A DNA stretch of 64,000 nt from Ruminococcus sp. (GTDB lineage: Bacteria > Bacillota > Clostridia > Oscillospirales > Ruminococcaceae): contig SVNW01000003.1 in the NCBI GenBank assembly GCA_015066745.1, positions 29,158 through 93,157 of the forward strand, written 5' to 3'. Position 1 is the stretch's first letter; each line of letters opens with the position of its first letter. Shown here piece by piece: positions 9,461-18,646 of this stretch. The notes under the pieces were generated by a model. That model saw nothing but the letters and a program-made list of their open reading frames with translations, was not told where the DNA came from and did not search any database. The position numbers and the translations under genes were made by a program.

Positions 9461-10663
9461 ATGGGACAGGAAGATGCTATTGTTATTAAAAATGTCGGAA
9501 AAAAGTTTAAAGTATTTCTTGATAAGGGACAGAGCTTTAAAGAAAGAATGCTTTTTAAAAACAGATGTAAATATGAGGAAAGAAATGTGCTCAAAGATAT
9601 TTCTTTTACAGTAAAAAAAGGTGAAGCAGTAGGTCTTGTAGGTCATAACGGATGCGGTAAAAGTACGCTTTTGAAGCTTATGACAAGAATTCTTTATCCT
9701 GACAAAGGTTCTATAGAAATGAAAGGCCGTGTATCCAGCCTTATTGAACTTGGTGCGGGTTTTCATCCTGATATGAGCGGCCGTGAAAATATATATACTA
9801 ACGCATCAATTTTCGGACTTACCAAAAAGGAAATAGACGCAAGACTTGAAGATATAATAAAATTTTCCGAATTGGAGGCTTTTATTGACAATCCTGTAAG
9901 AACTTATTCATCAGGGATGTACATGCGTCTTGCGTTTTCTGTTGCGATAAATGTTGATGCTGATATTTTGCTTATAGATGAAATTCTTGCAGTAGGCGAT
10001 ACAAATTTTCAAGCAAAATGTTTTAACAGATTAAAAGAGATAAAGAAACAAGGTACCACTATAGTCATTGTTTCACACTCTCTTGGACAAATAGAACAGA
10101 TATGTGATCATTCGATATGGATAGACGGAGGTCTGATACGTGAGTATGGATCGCCGTATGATGTTCATCCTATGTATCTTGAATATATGGGAAGTCATCT
10201 TAATTTCGGAGGCAGTACATCAGAAAAAAAATCAGATAACAGATGGGGCAGTATGGCAGCTGAAGTTTCATCTGTTCAGATGCTTGATAAGGATGGAAAT
10301 GAACAGACATCATTTGTGGTTGGAGCTCCTGTAAAAATACGTGTTACTTATGAATTGAAGGAGAATGTTCCGGATGCTGTATTTGGAATAGGTATTTTCA
10401 GAGCAGATGGAGTTCACTGTTATGGAACCAATACCCGTATTGATAAGATGCCTGACTTCGAGATAACAAAAAGTGGATATTTTGAGGTGGATATTGAAAA
10501 ACTCAACCTTCTTCCGTCTGAATATATTCTTGATGTTTCGATTGAGACAGGTGATGGGATACCGGTTGATTTTTATAAAAATGCAAAGAGATTTATAACA
10601 TATTCTCCGGTAAGTGATATCGGAGTTTTAAGACTGGATCATAAATGGGAGACTAATTGTTAA
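9461..10663 (+). CDS. wzt: Polysaccharide ABC exporter ATPase with Wzt-type C-terminal domain
   Basis: Cytoplasmic ATPase of the exporter, 400 residues. Walker A is GHNGCGKST near residue 61, the signature is YSSGMYMRLAF near 147, and Walker B is ILLIDEILAVGD near 168. After about residue 250 a separate beta-rich domain follows (VSSVQMLDKDGNEQTSF to the end), matching the carbohydrate-binding C-terminal domain of Wzt proteins. In known systems that domain recognises a modified non-reducing terminus and couples chain completion to export. A terminal-modifying enzyme would then be expected nearby, but none is obvious except possibly through the coiled-coil protein that follows. Confidence 0.9.
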   Translation: MGQEDAIVIKNVGKKFKVFLDKGQSFKERMLFKNRCKYEERNVLKDISFTVKKGEAVGLVGHNGCGKSTLLKLMTRILYPDKGSIEMKGRVSSLIELGAGFHPDMSGRENIYTNASIFGLTKKEIDARLEDIIKFSELEAFIDNPVRTYSSGMYMRLAFSVAINVDADILLIDEILAVGDTNFQAKCFNRLKEIKKQGTTIVIVSHSLGQIEQICDHSIWIDGGLIREYGSPYDVHPMYLEYMGSHLNFGGSTSEKKSDNRWGSMAAEVSSVQMLDKDGNEQTSFVVGAPVKIRVTYELKENVPDAVFGIGIFRADGVHCYGTNTRIDKMPDFEITKSGYFEVDIEKLNLLPSEYILDVSIETGDGIPVDFYKNAKRFITYSPVSDIGVLRLDHKWETNC

Positions 10664-10677
10664 AAGGTGGTATAAAA

Positions 10678-11142
10678 ATGTCTGAGTGTGCAGATAAAAT
10701 TTGTATAGAAGATATTATGAATGAAATACGTGAAGAGATAAAACGTGAAAATTATGACAGTTCAATGCTTAGTTTTGAAGATATTGAATGTGATGAATCA
10801 CTTATTGATCGAAATACAGCGGCTAGTGGAAATTTCGAAGAAAATTATAAATACTTACGTGCTCATTGTGAGGTAAATCCCAACAAACAGATGCCCGGTG
10901 GAGAAGTAGAAGTCTTTGTAAAAAAAGTAATAAGAAAACTGATGAAATTTTATATCGAACCATACAGTCGTGATCAGAATCAACTCAATGTAAGGTATAC
11001 TCAGATGTTAGGTGCACTTAAAGAAGAAAGTGACAGAACAAATGATTTAATGCAAAAGAAACTTTTAATGCTTGAAAATAAGATTTCAAAGCTTGAAAAG
11101 GAAAATGAAGAGCTCAGGAAAATATTAGAGGGAAAGGCATAG
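10678..11142 (+). CDS. Small coiled-coil protein of glycan loci
   Basis: 154 residues. I place the start at the ATG preceded by AAGGTGG rather than at the TTG 21 nt upstream. The N-terminus (DIMNEIREEIKRENYDSSMLSFEDI) and middle (VFVKKVIRKLMKFYIEPYSRDQNQLN) resemble the stand-alone or N-terminal segments I know from clostridial glycosyltransferase and methyltransferase proteins. The last 40 residues form a predicted coiled coil (MQKKLLMLENKISKLEKENE). No catalytic motif is visible. Between wzt and two glycosyltransferases it may be a scaffold or chain-length ruler, as coiled coils are in WbdD-type systems. That is inference. Confidence 0.6.
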   Translation: MSECADKICIEDIMNEIREEIKRENYDSSMLSFEDIECDESLIDRNTAASGNFEENYKYLRAHCEVNPNKQMPGGEVEVFVKKVIRKLMKFYIEPYSRDQNQLNVRYTQMLGALKEESDRTNDLMQKKLLMLENKISKLEKENEELRKILEGKA

Positions 11143-11146
11143 ACAA

Positions 11147-12217
11147 ATGAGAATATTTCAGATTTTACCGACAATTAGATATGGCGATGCAGTGAGTAAC
11201 GATACGGTGGCATTGAAAAAAGCTATTGAGGAAATGGGTTATGAAACCGCAATATACGCAGATAATATAGATGATAGAATGTCTGAAGATGTAGCAGAAA
11301 ATACTTCTAAGATGCCTAAACTCAGAAGTGATGATGTAGTTATATACCATATGGCTATAGGCGCAGATATGACATTTAGATTTGGTAAGTACAAATGTAG
11401 GAAAGTGATGATTTATCATAATGTAACCCCTCCTCATTTTTTTGAACAGTATAGTAAAGTTCTCGTAAATGCTACAGAGTATGGTCTTGAATGTGTACGT
11501 TATCTTGCTGATAAGGTTGATTATTGTATAGCAGATTCGGATTTTAACAAACAAAATCTTATAGATATGGGTTATAAGTGCCGTATAGATGTGCGTCCTA
11601 TACTTATCCCATTTGATGATTACAAGAAGCAACCTTCAGAACAAGTTGTTGAAAAGTATAGTAGTGATGGTTATGTAAATATAGTATTTGTCGGAAGAAT
11701 AGCTCCTAATAAAAAGCAGGAGGATGTGGTAAGAGCTTTTAACTTTTACAAGAAAAATATAAATCCGAAGTCAAGACTCATATTTGTGGGTTCTCCTTCA
11801 GGTCTGGAGTGTTATTATGACAGGTTGCAGAGGTATGTAGAGGCTCTTGAACTTCAGGACGTCATTTTTACTGGTCACATAAAGTTTGAGGAGATACTTG
11901 CTTTTTACAAGGTTGCTGATATTTTTCTGTGTATGAGTGAACATGAAGGGTTCTGTGTGCCGCTTGTTGAAGCAATGTTTTTTGAAGTTCCGATAATTGC
12001 GTATAACAGCTGTGCTGTACCGTATACAATGGGGAACAGTGGTTTGATTGTTGATACTAAAGATCCAGCTGAAATTGCTCTGCTTATGGATAGAATAATG
12101 AATGACGAAATTTTAAAAAATAATGTTATTGAAAGTCAGAATAAAAGACTCAAAGATTTTTCATATGAGTCGGTAAAAGAATGCTTTTCCGGATTAATTA
12201 AAAATTTTATAGGTTGA
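11147..12217 (+). CDS. GT4-family glycosyltransferase
   Basis: 356-residue GT-B enzyme of the polysaccharide locus. The donor domain contains FVGRIAPNKKQEDVVRAF near residue 177 and the acidic loop SEHEGFCVPLVEAMFF near 264. The N-terminal domain starts MRIFQILPTIRYGDAVSNDT, a pattern seen in mannosyl- and rhamnosyltransferases of ABC-dependent glycans. It starts 4 nt after the coiled-coil gene and probably belongs to the same transcript. Substrate unknown. Confidence 0.85.
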   Translation: MRIFQILPTIRYGDAVSNDTVALKKAIEEMGYETAIYADNIDDRMSEDVAENTSKMPKLRSDDVVIYHMAIGADMTFRFGKYKCRKVMIYHNVTPPHFFEQYSKVLVNATEYGLECVRYLADKVDYCIADSDFNKQNLIDMGYKCRIDVRPILIPFDDYKKQPSEQVVEKYSSDGYVNIVFVGRIAPNKKQEDVVRAFNFYKKNINPKSRLIFVGSPSGLECYYDRLQRYVEALELQDVIFTGHIKFEEILAFYKVADIFLCMSEHEGFCVPLVEAMFFEVPIIAYNSCAVPYTMGNSGLIVDTKDPAEIALLMDRIMNDEILKNNVIESQNKRLKDFSYESVKECFSGLIKNFIG

Positions 12218-12232
12218 AGGAATTTGTAAAAA

Positions 12233-13417
12233 TTGAAAAAAATAGCGCTTGTAAATCAGCGATACGGTCTTGAAGTAAATGGTGGTTCTGAATATTATAC
12301 AAGACTTATTGCAGAGAGGTTGAAATATAATTTTGAAGTGGATGTTATCACTACAAAAGCACTGGATTATACAACATGGGAAGACTATTATAAATCTGAT
12401 TATGAGGACATAAACGGTGTACATGTGATACGTTTTTCTGTAAAATCTCAGCGTGATAAAGATTTTGGAAGTTTTAATGTATCGTATCTGACAGAACTTG
12501 GGCTAAATGAAAGAGATGTTGAAAAAGAAAAGGTATGGTTTGAAAAGCAAGGGCCGTACTGTCCGGAAGCTATAGAATTTATAAAGAAAAATAAGGATAA
12601 CTATGATGTATTTATTTTTGTTACTTATCTTTATTATCTTACCGTAATAGGAATGCCTGAAGTTGCAGAAAAGTCTGTATTTATACCTACTGCACATGAA
12701 GAACCGTATATTCATTTTAAAACATATGAAAGTCTTTTTAAAAAGCCGGCAGCATATATTTTTCTCACAGACGAAGAGAAATCGCTTGTGCAGGGCCTCT
12801 TTGACTGTAGTGATATTCCATGCGATGTTATGGGGACAGGCGTTGACGTGCCTTGTACGCCTGATACAGAGGCGTTTCGTAACAAGTTCAATGTGAAGGA
12901 TAAATTTATAATTTATGTCGGACGTATTGATGAGGCTAAGGGGTGTACAGGACTTTTTGAAGATTTTACAGAGTATAAAAAAAGAAATTCCCAAAGTCCT
13001 CTTAAACTTGTACTTATGGGAAAACCTGTGTGCGATATACCTGAAAGTGATGAAATAATAAATCTTGGATTTGTGAGCGAAGAAGATAAATTTAATGGAA
13101 TAGCAGCAGCAGAATGTCTTGTTCTTCCATCAAAGTTTGAGAGTTTATCTATATCTGTTCTGGAAGCAATGTCGCTTGGTGTACCTGTACTTGTAAATGG
13201 AATATGTGATGTCTTAAAAGGACACTGTGTGAAGAGCAATGGCGGACTTTACTATAAAAATTATTTTGAGTTTGAAGGCTGTCTTAATTTTATGATGAAC
13301 AATGATAAAAAGATGGAGATAATGAGGGCAAACGCACTAGAATATATAAATGAAAATTACAGATGGGATAATATTATGAAAAAGTTTTCTGATATTATCA
13401 ATATGGTGTCAAAATAA
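12233..13417 (+). CDS. GT4-family glycosyltransferase (TTG start)
   Basis: 394 residues, last gene of the polysaccharide operon. The TTG start gives the typical first beta strand MKKIALVNQRYG; a GAAGG lies about 12 nt upstream, a somewhat loose SD spacing. Motifs: NGGSEYYTRLIAERL (acceptor-side glycine loop), YVGRIDEAKGCTGL, and SKFESLSISVLEAMSLGVP. The N-terminal half is longer than in the other two GT4 proteins. A strong terminator follows the stop. Confidence 0.85.
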   Translation: MKKIALVNQRYGLEVNGGSEYYTRLIAERLKYNFEVDVITTKALDYTTWEDYYKSDYEDINGVHVIRFSVKSQRDKDFGSFNVSYLTELGLNERDVEKEKVWFEKQGPYCPEAIEFIKKNKDNYDVFIFVTYLYYLTVIGMPEVAEKSVFIPTAHEEPYIHFKTYESLFKKPAAYIFLTDEEKSLVQGLFDCSDIPCDVMGTGVDVPCTPDTEAFRNKFNVKDKFIIYVGRIDEAKGCTGLFEDFTEYKKRNSQSPLKLVLMGKPVCDIPESDEIINLGFVSEEDKFNGIAAAECLVLPSKFESLSISVLEAMSLGVPVLVNGICDVLKGHCVKSNGGLYYKNYFEFEGCLNFMMNNDKKMEIMRANALEYINENYRWDNIMKKFSDIINMVSK

Positions 13418-13433
13418 AATTTTGTATTTTGTA

Positions 13434-13485
13434 AAAAATCAGATATCTTTTCTGAAATGTTAAACAGGAAAGATATCTGATTTTT
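13434..13485 (+). terminator. Terminator of the polysaccharide export operon
   Basis: Long inverted repeat AAAAATCAGATATCTTTTCTG / CAGGAAAGATATCTGATTTTT (one mismatch) followed by a T-rich tail on the plus strand. Confidence 0.85.
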
Positions 13486-13550
13486 GTTTTCTGCAAATAC
13501 TTCACGCATTTTATGCATATCTTCTGAATATTTTGTCTCTTAAACCAGAA

Positions 13551-13589
13551 AAACGGTACAGAACCATAATAAGTCAATAGTTCTGTACC
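13551..13589 (-). terminator. Terminator of pyk
   Basis: Stem GGTACAGAAC / GTTCTGTACC followed on the minus strand by GTTTTTCTGG, just beyond the pyk stop. Confidence 0.7.
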
Positions 13590-13599
13590 ATAAAAGTAA

Positions 13600-15021
13600 T
13601 TATTCTATTACTTCAACTCTCATAAGATTTGTAGTACCTGAAATTCCGAGTGGTACACCTGCTGTGAGAACAACAGTATCGCCTGTTTTTACAAGTCCTG
13701 CTTCTTTAGCAGCGTTTGCAGCATCGAGGAAGAGTTCGTCTGAGTTGGTTTTTTCACCGATTATGATAGGTGAAACACCCCATGACATATTCATCTGACG
13801 CTGTATTTTTTCATCTGTAGTACAGCTTACTATAGGCATGTCCGGTCTGTACTTTGAGATAAGTCTTGCTGTAGAGCCTGCTTTTGTTACTGTTATGATA
13901 GCACTTGCGTTGAGGTCGTGTGCAGTTGTAACTGTAGCGTGTGCTATAGCGTTTGCTATGTCAGAGTTTGTTGAAGGCGGTCTGTTTGCAAATCTTGAGC
14001 GGTAGTTTATGTTCTTTTCTGTTGATTCTGCAATGAGTGCCATTGTTTTGAGTGTGTCAACAGGATAAGCACCTGCAGCAGTTTCGCCCGAAAGCATAAT
14101 AGCACTTGTACCGTCATATATAGCATTTGCAACGTCTGTTATTTCAGCTCTTGTAGGACGTGGGTTTGAAATCATTGATTCAAGCATCTGTGTAGCTGTG
14201 ATAACCTGTTTGCCGGCATTGTAACCTTTGTGGATAAGAGTTTTCTGGATAGCAGGTATCTGTTCAAATGGAATTTCTACGCCCATGTCGCCTCTGGCAA
14301 CCATGATACCGTCAGAAACTTCAAGGATCTCATCAATGTTTTCAACACCGTCAAGGTTTTCGATTTTTGCAATAATGCGTACATCGAACCAGCCGAGACT
14401 GTGAGTATATTTTCTGAGGTAGTTTATATCAGCAGAAGATCTTACAAAACTTGCTGCGATAAAATCATAACCCATTTTTGCACCAAATTCGAGGTCATTC
14501 ATATCAGCTTCACTGATAAAAGGCATAGAAAGCTTTACACCCGGAACGTTGATGCCTTTGTTATTTGAAAGTGTACCGCCATGAATTATTCTGCAAACGA
14601 TATCAGTAGCAGTTATTTTTTCAACTACAAGTTCAATAACGCCATCGTTGATAAGAATTCTGTTTCCGATTGAAACGTCCTGCGGAAGTTTTTTGAATGA
14701 TATGCTTCCGATTTCATTTGTACATGGTACATCTTTTGTTGTCAGAGTGTATTTGTCGCCGCCTTTGATTTCTACAGGCTTGTCATCTACAAATTTTCCG
14801 AGACGAATTTCAGGACCTTTTGTGTCCATCATTGTTGCAACAGGCATATTGAGCTCTTTGCGCAGTCTTGTTACCTGTTCAAATCTTTTTCTGTGTATCT
14901 CGTAGTCCCCGTGTGAAAAGTTGAATCTGGCAACGTTCATACCGCCGGCTATAAGCTCACGCATAACATTGTCATCATCTGTAGATGGTCCTATAGTGCA
15001 TACTATTTTAGTCTTACGCAT
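13600..15021 (-). CDS. pyk: Pyruvate kinase
   Basis: Catalyses phosphoenolpyruvate + ADP to pyruvate + ATP, the last step of glycolysis. 473 residues, normal for the short form without the extra C-terminal PEP-utiliser domain found in some Firmicutes. It starts MRKTKIVCTIGPSTDD. The active-site block is IIAKIENLDGVENIDEIL then MVARGDMGVEIPFEQIP, followed by ATQMLESMISNPRPTRAEITDVANA. The C-terminal allosteric domain (TVTKAGSTARLISKYRP) is present. Monocistronic, with its own promoter and terminator. Confidence 0.97.
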   Translation of the reverse strand: MRKTKIVCTIGPSTDDDNVMRELIAGGMNVARFNFSHGDYEIHRKRFEQVTRLRKELNMPVATMMDTKGPEIRLGKFVDDKPVEIKGGDKYTLTTKDVPCTNEIGSISFKKLPQDVSIGNRILINDGVIELVVEKITATDIVCRIIHGGTLSNNKGINVPGVKLSMPFISEADMNDLEFGAKMGYDFIAASFVRSSADINYLRKYTHSLGWFDVRIIAKIENLDGVENIDEILEVSDGIMVARGDMGVEIPFEQIPAIQKTLIHKGYNAGKQVITATQMLESMISNPRPTRAEITDVANAIYDGTSAIMLSGETAAGAYPVDTLKTMALIAESTEKNINYRSRFANRPPSTNSDIANAIAHATVTTAHDLNASAIITVTKAGSTARLISKYRPDMPIVSCTTDEKIQRQMNMSWGVSPIIIGEKTNSDELFLDAANAAKEAGLVKTGDTVVLTAGVPLGISGTTNLMRVEVIE

Positions 15022-15071
15022 ATTTTATCCTCCGTTTATGCATTAAAGCATTTACATTTATATTCCTTTAT

Positions 15072-15100
15072 ATTATATCCTAATAACGTATATCGGTCAA
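15072..15100 (-). promoter_or_regulatory. Promoter of pyk
   Basis: Minus-strand TTGACC (15100-15095), 17-nt spacer, TATAAT (15077-15072), about 50 nt upstream of the pyk ATG, which has SD CGGAGG. Confidence 0.8.
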
Positions 15101-15196
15101 GGTTTTTGAGAGAAATATTTACTGTTTATTTGCCGAAAAATATGTACAAAATCATATTTCTGAAATTTCATAAGAAAGATTTTTTCATGATTTGTG

Positions 15197-15242
15197 AAAA
15201 AAATCAAGCCGTTATTACTCAAAACAACAGCTTGATTTTTTT
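15197..15242 (-). terminator. Terminator of the xylanase/esterase gene
   Basis: Inverted repeat AAAAAATCAAGC / GCTTGATTTTTT with a 20-nt loop, 30 nt after the stop of the xylanase gene. Flanked by A and T runs, it could act in both directions. Confidence 0.75.
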
Positions 15243-15271
15243 ATTATTAAGATGATCAATTAAGATGATTA

Positions 15272-18200
15272 TTAAGAAGCTTTAAAAAGTCCTCTGAGGA
15301 GGTTATAGAAGTGCGGCTGTACTGTTGAGTCGCCGTGTCCTCCTGAGTTTACAAAATGATAGATGTGTTCTGCACCGTTTTTAGTCATCATATTGTGGTA
15401 TGATTCAGGGAAGTTATAAACAACTGTATCATTTCCGCCTGCTGAAAGAAGTATCAGATAAGGAGTATCATAAGCAGGTTTTACTTCATTTTCCTGAATC
15501 TGTCCCGGATGTGAAGACGGATCTCCCGGAGTAAGACCCGGAGCAGGACAAGCAGAACCAATGTAGCCAAATACGTCACTTCGTGTAAGTCCTATAAAGA
15601 GTGACTCACGTCCTCCCATTGAAAAGCCTGTTATAGCTGTGTTTTCTCTTCCTGTTTTTACAGAGAAAGTCTTTTCTATATAAGGCATAAGGTCAGTGAA
15701 AAGATCGTTTATGAAGTTATCGTAGTTGAGAGAGTTCTGAAGGTCCATTCCTGAACAGCTTTCCTGAGTTTTGCTAGTGTAGATGTATGGGAATACAACT
15801 ATCATTTCTTCTGCCTCGTTGCTTGCGATAAGGTTTCCGAGCATATTCTGAACAGCACCCATTTTCATGAGTGAATCTTCATTTTCCCAGTAACCGTGCA
15901 TAGCGTAGAGAACAGGATATTTCTTACTGCTGTCATAACCGGCAGGAAGAAGTACATTTACATTTGTTGTACGTTCTCTTGTTGTAGAATAATATGTGTA
16001 TTTTTTGAGAGAACCGTAGTCAACACCGTTTTGTGCCATTGTAACGCCGGATTTTGCGTTTTCTGTAACTTTACTGCTAAAATTTTTCATATATTCTGAT
16101 GGTGTAACAGAAGGAACATTCTCCTGATTATTATTGTTTGTTACATTATCATCTTTTTTTTTTAAGTCGTCTGATATGCCTGCAAGATACTCACAAAGAG
16201 AGATTACATCATGAATATTTACAGAACCGTCAGCGTTTACATCAGCAGCACTGCTTGCCGCACTGTTTGTAAAACCGTTTGTTATTCCTGATTTCATAAG
16301 ACAAAGATCAGAAATGTTGATTTTTCCGTCACTGTTTATATCTCCGGGAGTTACGGTTATTGGTTTAGGTCCGTCTATTGATGTTCCTGCTACTGCACCT
16401 ATGATATCATCAACATAAAAATCAACAAGTGATTCCGGTGTTTCTATTACAAGTGCAAGGTTTGAAGCATCTGAAGGAATTTTGTAGTTTTTATTATATA
16501 ACTGTACAAATTCACCTTTTATTGTAGACTGTGTGTCAAGATGAACATACTGTGTTTCTCCGCTTGCATCTTCGTACTGGAATGTCATAAGAAATTCTTC
16601 TGAAGAACTGCCGGTATTATATGCAACATTTGCACTGAAACAATATTCGTTACCCGGTTTGAACACTGCTGTACTGAGTGATTTCTGTATACCGTTCCAT
16701 GAACTTTCTCTGTTGGAAACGCATATTGATTTTGAACCTGAGTATGACATTGAACTGCTGAGTTCTGCACTTATAGCACCTCTTGGATTCCAGTCATCTG
16801 TTGATGATTCAAAATCATCATGGAAGTAGTAACCGTTAGCATCGGGTTCGATAGGTTTAGTTTCAGTTCCTGCAGGATTGTTTCCGTCACCCCATTCGGA
16901 TTCAGGGATAAGTCCTGCTACTGCATAATATGCATCTTTGGGCTGGTTCTGTGTGTTGTGGAGAAGCGGTGCGTTTTCGGTTTTTATCCATGTATTTGAG
17001 TCGTTAGGACCCCATACACATACGGCTGTTACTTTACCGGGCATTCCTGCTTTGTTTACGTCTACAGCCGCCTTGAAGATGGCTTTGTACTTATCAGCCT
17101 GACTTGAAGCGTATTTGCCTGATTCAGTACTTACATCAAGTTCTGTTATCTGTACCTGACAACCGATCGACGCAAATTTTTTGAGTGCGGTTGTATATGC
17201 GCTTACGCCTGAGAAACCATCCATATTTGCATTGATATGTGACTGCATTCCTATACCGTCGAGAACGCCTTTCTTGTAAAGTGATTCACACATTGATGCG
17301 ATAGCATCTCTTTTGTGATCCCAGTATTCATTGTAGTCGTTATAGAAGAGTGCGCAGTTTTCAGGTGCGTACTTTCTTGCGTATGTAAAAGCTTTTTCTA
17401 CGAATTTGTTGCTGCCGTAAACTTGTACCCATGGTGATTTACCGTTTCCGTATCCCGGTTCTCTTGCACCACCGTGATTTTTAGTTCTGTTTGAGTCATC
17501 ACTTACACATTCGTTACATACGTCATATGCGTAGAGGTTGAGCGTAGGATACTGTTTTTTGATTTCGGCAAACATATTTTTTATGTAACTTTCCATTCTC
17601 TGGTCCATTACAGATTCAGAAACCCAGTTTCCGTACTGGTCAAAGTTTTCTTTGAATACCCATTCAGGAGTCTGGCTGTGCCATACAAGAGTATGTCCTC
17701 TTACACCGATATTGTTCTGAGCGCAGAAGTCAAGTATACTTGCGGCATTGCCGAGAGAAACACCTATATTTGTACCGCTACTCTTGGATTTGTTCATTGT
17801 TGCATCAGGTTTCATTTCATTTTCCATAGTGATACTGTTGTATTCACGCAAGATAAGTGAAGTTATAGGTGACTGCTTTACTGTTCCGCCATTAAGTACA
17901 GAACCTACACGGAAGTAGTTTGCATATATGTCTTTGAGACCTGCTGAAGCAGCGTAGGCAGTGTTTGGAATAAATTTATCTCCTGTGATCTTAAAATTAT
18001 CAAAGAAGAAATCAGCTGTACTGTCTGTTGTGATTTTGAATACAAAGCAGGAACTGCCTTTTGGTGCAGTAAACTTTGCATTAAGAGTTGTCCATTCTGA
18101 TGAGCCTACCTCTTTTTTAGCGATAGTTACTGTTTCATATGTTTTCATATCATCAAGAAGATAGGTAACATCAAGTTTAAAATATTCGTTATCATTTTCT

Positions 18201-18520
18201 TCATGATATACGTCAACATTGTATTCGTATGATTTGCCAGGTTCGATATAGAAACTCTTGTCAGAGGACGCTCCGTCTGCATTTGTAAGACGATTGCTGA
18301 CGAACATACTTCTTGAACTGTCGGCGTTTACTCCAAAAACAGATTCGACAGAAGTGGCGTCGCCAAGGTGCGTCCAGCCGTCATAGTCTATTTCGAAATC
18401 ATTATCGACCAGAAGTGCCTGAGACTTTTGTATATTCTGTCCGGGCATATACGCTAACATACCTAGTGAAAATGTCAGCGCAGTAAGAATTGAACAAACT
18501 TTTTTTAAATTCATGTTCAT
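15272..18520 (-). CDS. Cellulosomal xylanase / feruloyl esterase: CBM-GH10-CBM-dockerin-CE1
   Basis: Secreted bifunctional enzyme, 1082 residues, cutting the xylan backbone and probably releasing feruloyl esters. Signal peptide 1-35; CBM22-like module about 38-180; GH10 about 190-545 with acid/base E337 (DVCNE) and nucleophile E460 (QITELD); second CBM22/CBM4_9-like module about 565-710; type I dockerin about 724-782 with two Ca-binding repeats (GDINSDGKINISD, ADVNADGSVNIHD); Asn-rich linker; CE1 esterase about 805-1082 with S967 (GFSMGG), D1031 and H1062. Domain order and length match Clostridium thermocellum XynY/Xyn10B. The dockerin should attach it to a cohesin scaffold not in this window. 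Monocistronic. Confidence 0.95.
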   Translation of the reverse strand: MNMNLKKVCSILTALTFSLGMLAYMPGQNIQKSQALLVDNDFEIDYDGWTHLGDATSVESVFGVNADSSRSMFVSNRLTNADGASSDKSFYIEPGKSYEYNVDVYHEENDNEYFKLDVTYLLDDMKTYETVTIAKKEVGSSEWTTLNAKFTAPKGSSCFVFKITTDSTADFFFDNFKITGDKFIPNTAYAASAGLKDIYANYFRVGSVLNGGTVKQSPITSLILREYNSITMENEMKPDATMNKSKSSGTNIGVSLGNAASILDFCAQNNIGVRGHTLVWHSQTPEWVFKENFDQYGNWVSESVMDQRMESYIKNMFAEIKKQYPTLNLYAYDVCNECVSDDSNRTKNHGGAREPGYGNGKSPWVQVYGSNKFVEKAFTYARKYAPENCALFYNDYNEYWDHKRDAIASMCESLYKKGVLDGIGMQSHINANMDGFSGVSAYTTALKKFASIGCQVQITELDVSTESGKYASSQADKYKAIFKAAVDVNKAGMPGKVTAVCVWGPNDSNTWIKTENAPLLHNTQNQPKDAYYAVAGLIPESEWGDGNNPAGTETKPIEPDANGYYFHDDFESSTDDWNPRGAISAELSSSMSYSGSKSICVSNRESSWNGIQKSLSTAVFKPGNEYCFSANVAYNTGSSSEEFLMTFQYEDASGETQYVHLDTQSTIKGEFVQLYNKNYKIPSDASNLALVIETPESLVDFYVDDIIGAVAGTSIDGPKPITVTPGDINSDGKINISDLCLMKSGITNGFTNSAASSAADVNADGSVNIHDVISLCEYLAGISDDLKKKDDNVTNNNNQENVPSVTPSEYMKNFSSKVTENAKSGVTMAQNGVDYGSLKKYTYYSTTRERTTNVNVLLPAGYDSSKKYPVLYAMHGYWENEDSLMKMGAVQNMLGNLIASNEAEEMIVVFPYIYTSKTQESCSGMDLQNSLNYDNFINDLFTDLMPYIEKTFSVKTGRENTAITGFSMGGRESLFIGLTRSDVFGYIGSACPAPGLTPGDPSSHPGQIQENEVKPAYDTPYLILLSAGGNDTVVYNFPESYHNMMTKNGAEHIYHFVNSGGHGDSTVQPHFYNLLRGLFKAS

Positions 18521-18646
18521 AATACATAAAATCCTTTCCCAATATTAGTTTACATTGTGGTATGTATCTATATTATGACACGAAAATTTCATAAATATAA
18601 CCCATATTCTGAATTTAAAGTGGATAAAATGAATTTTTTTTGTTTT

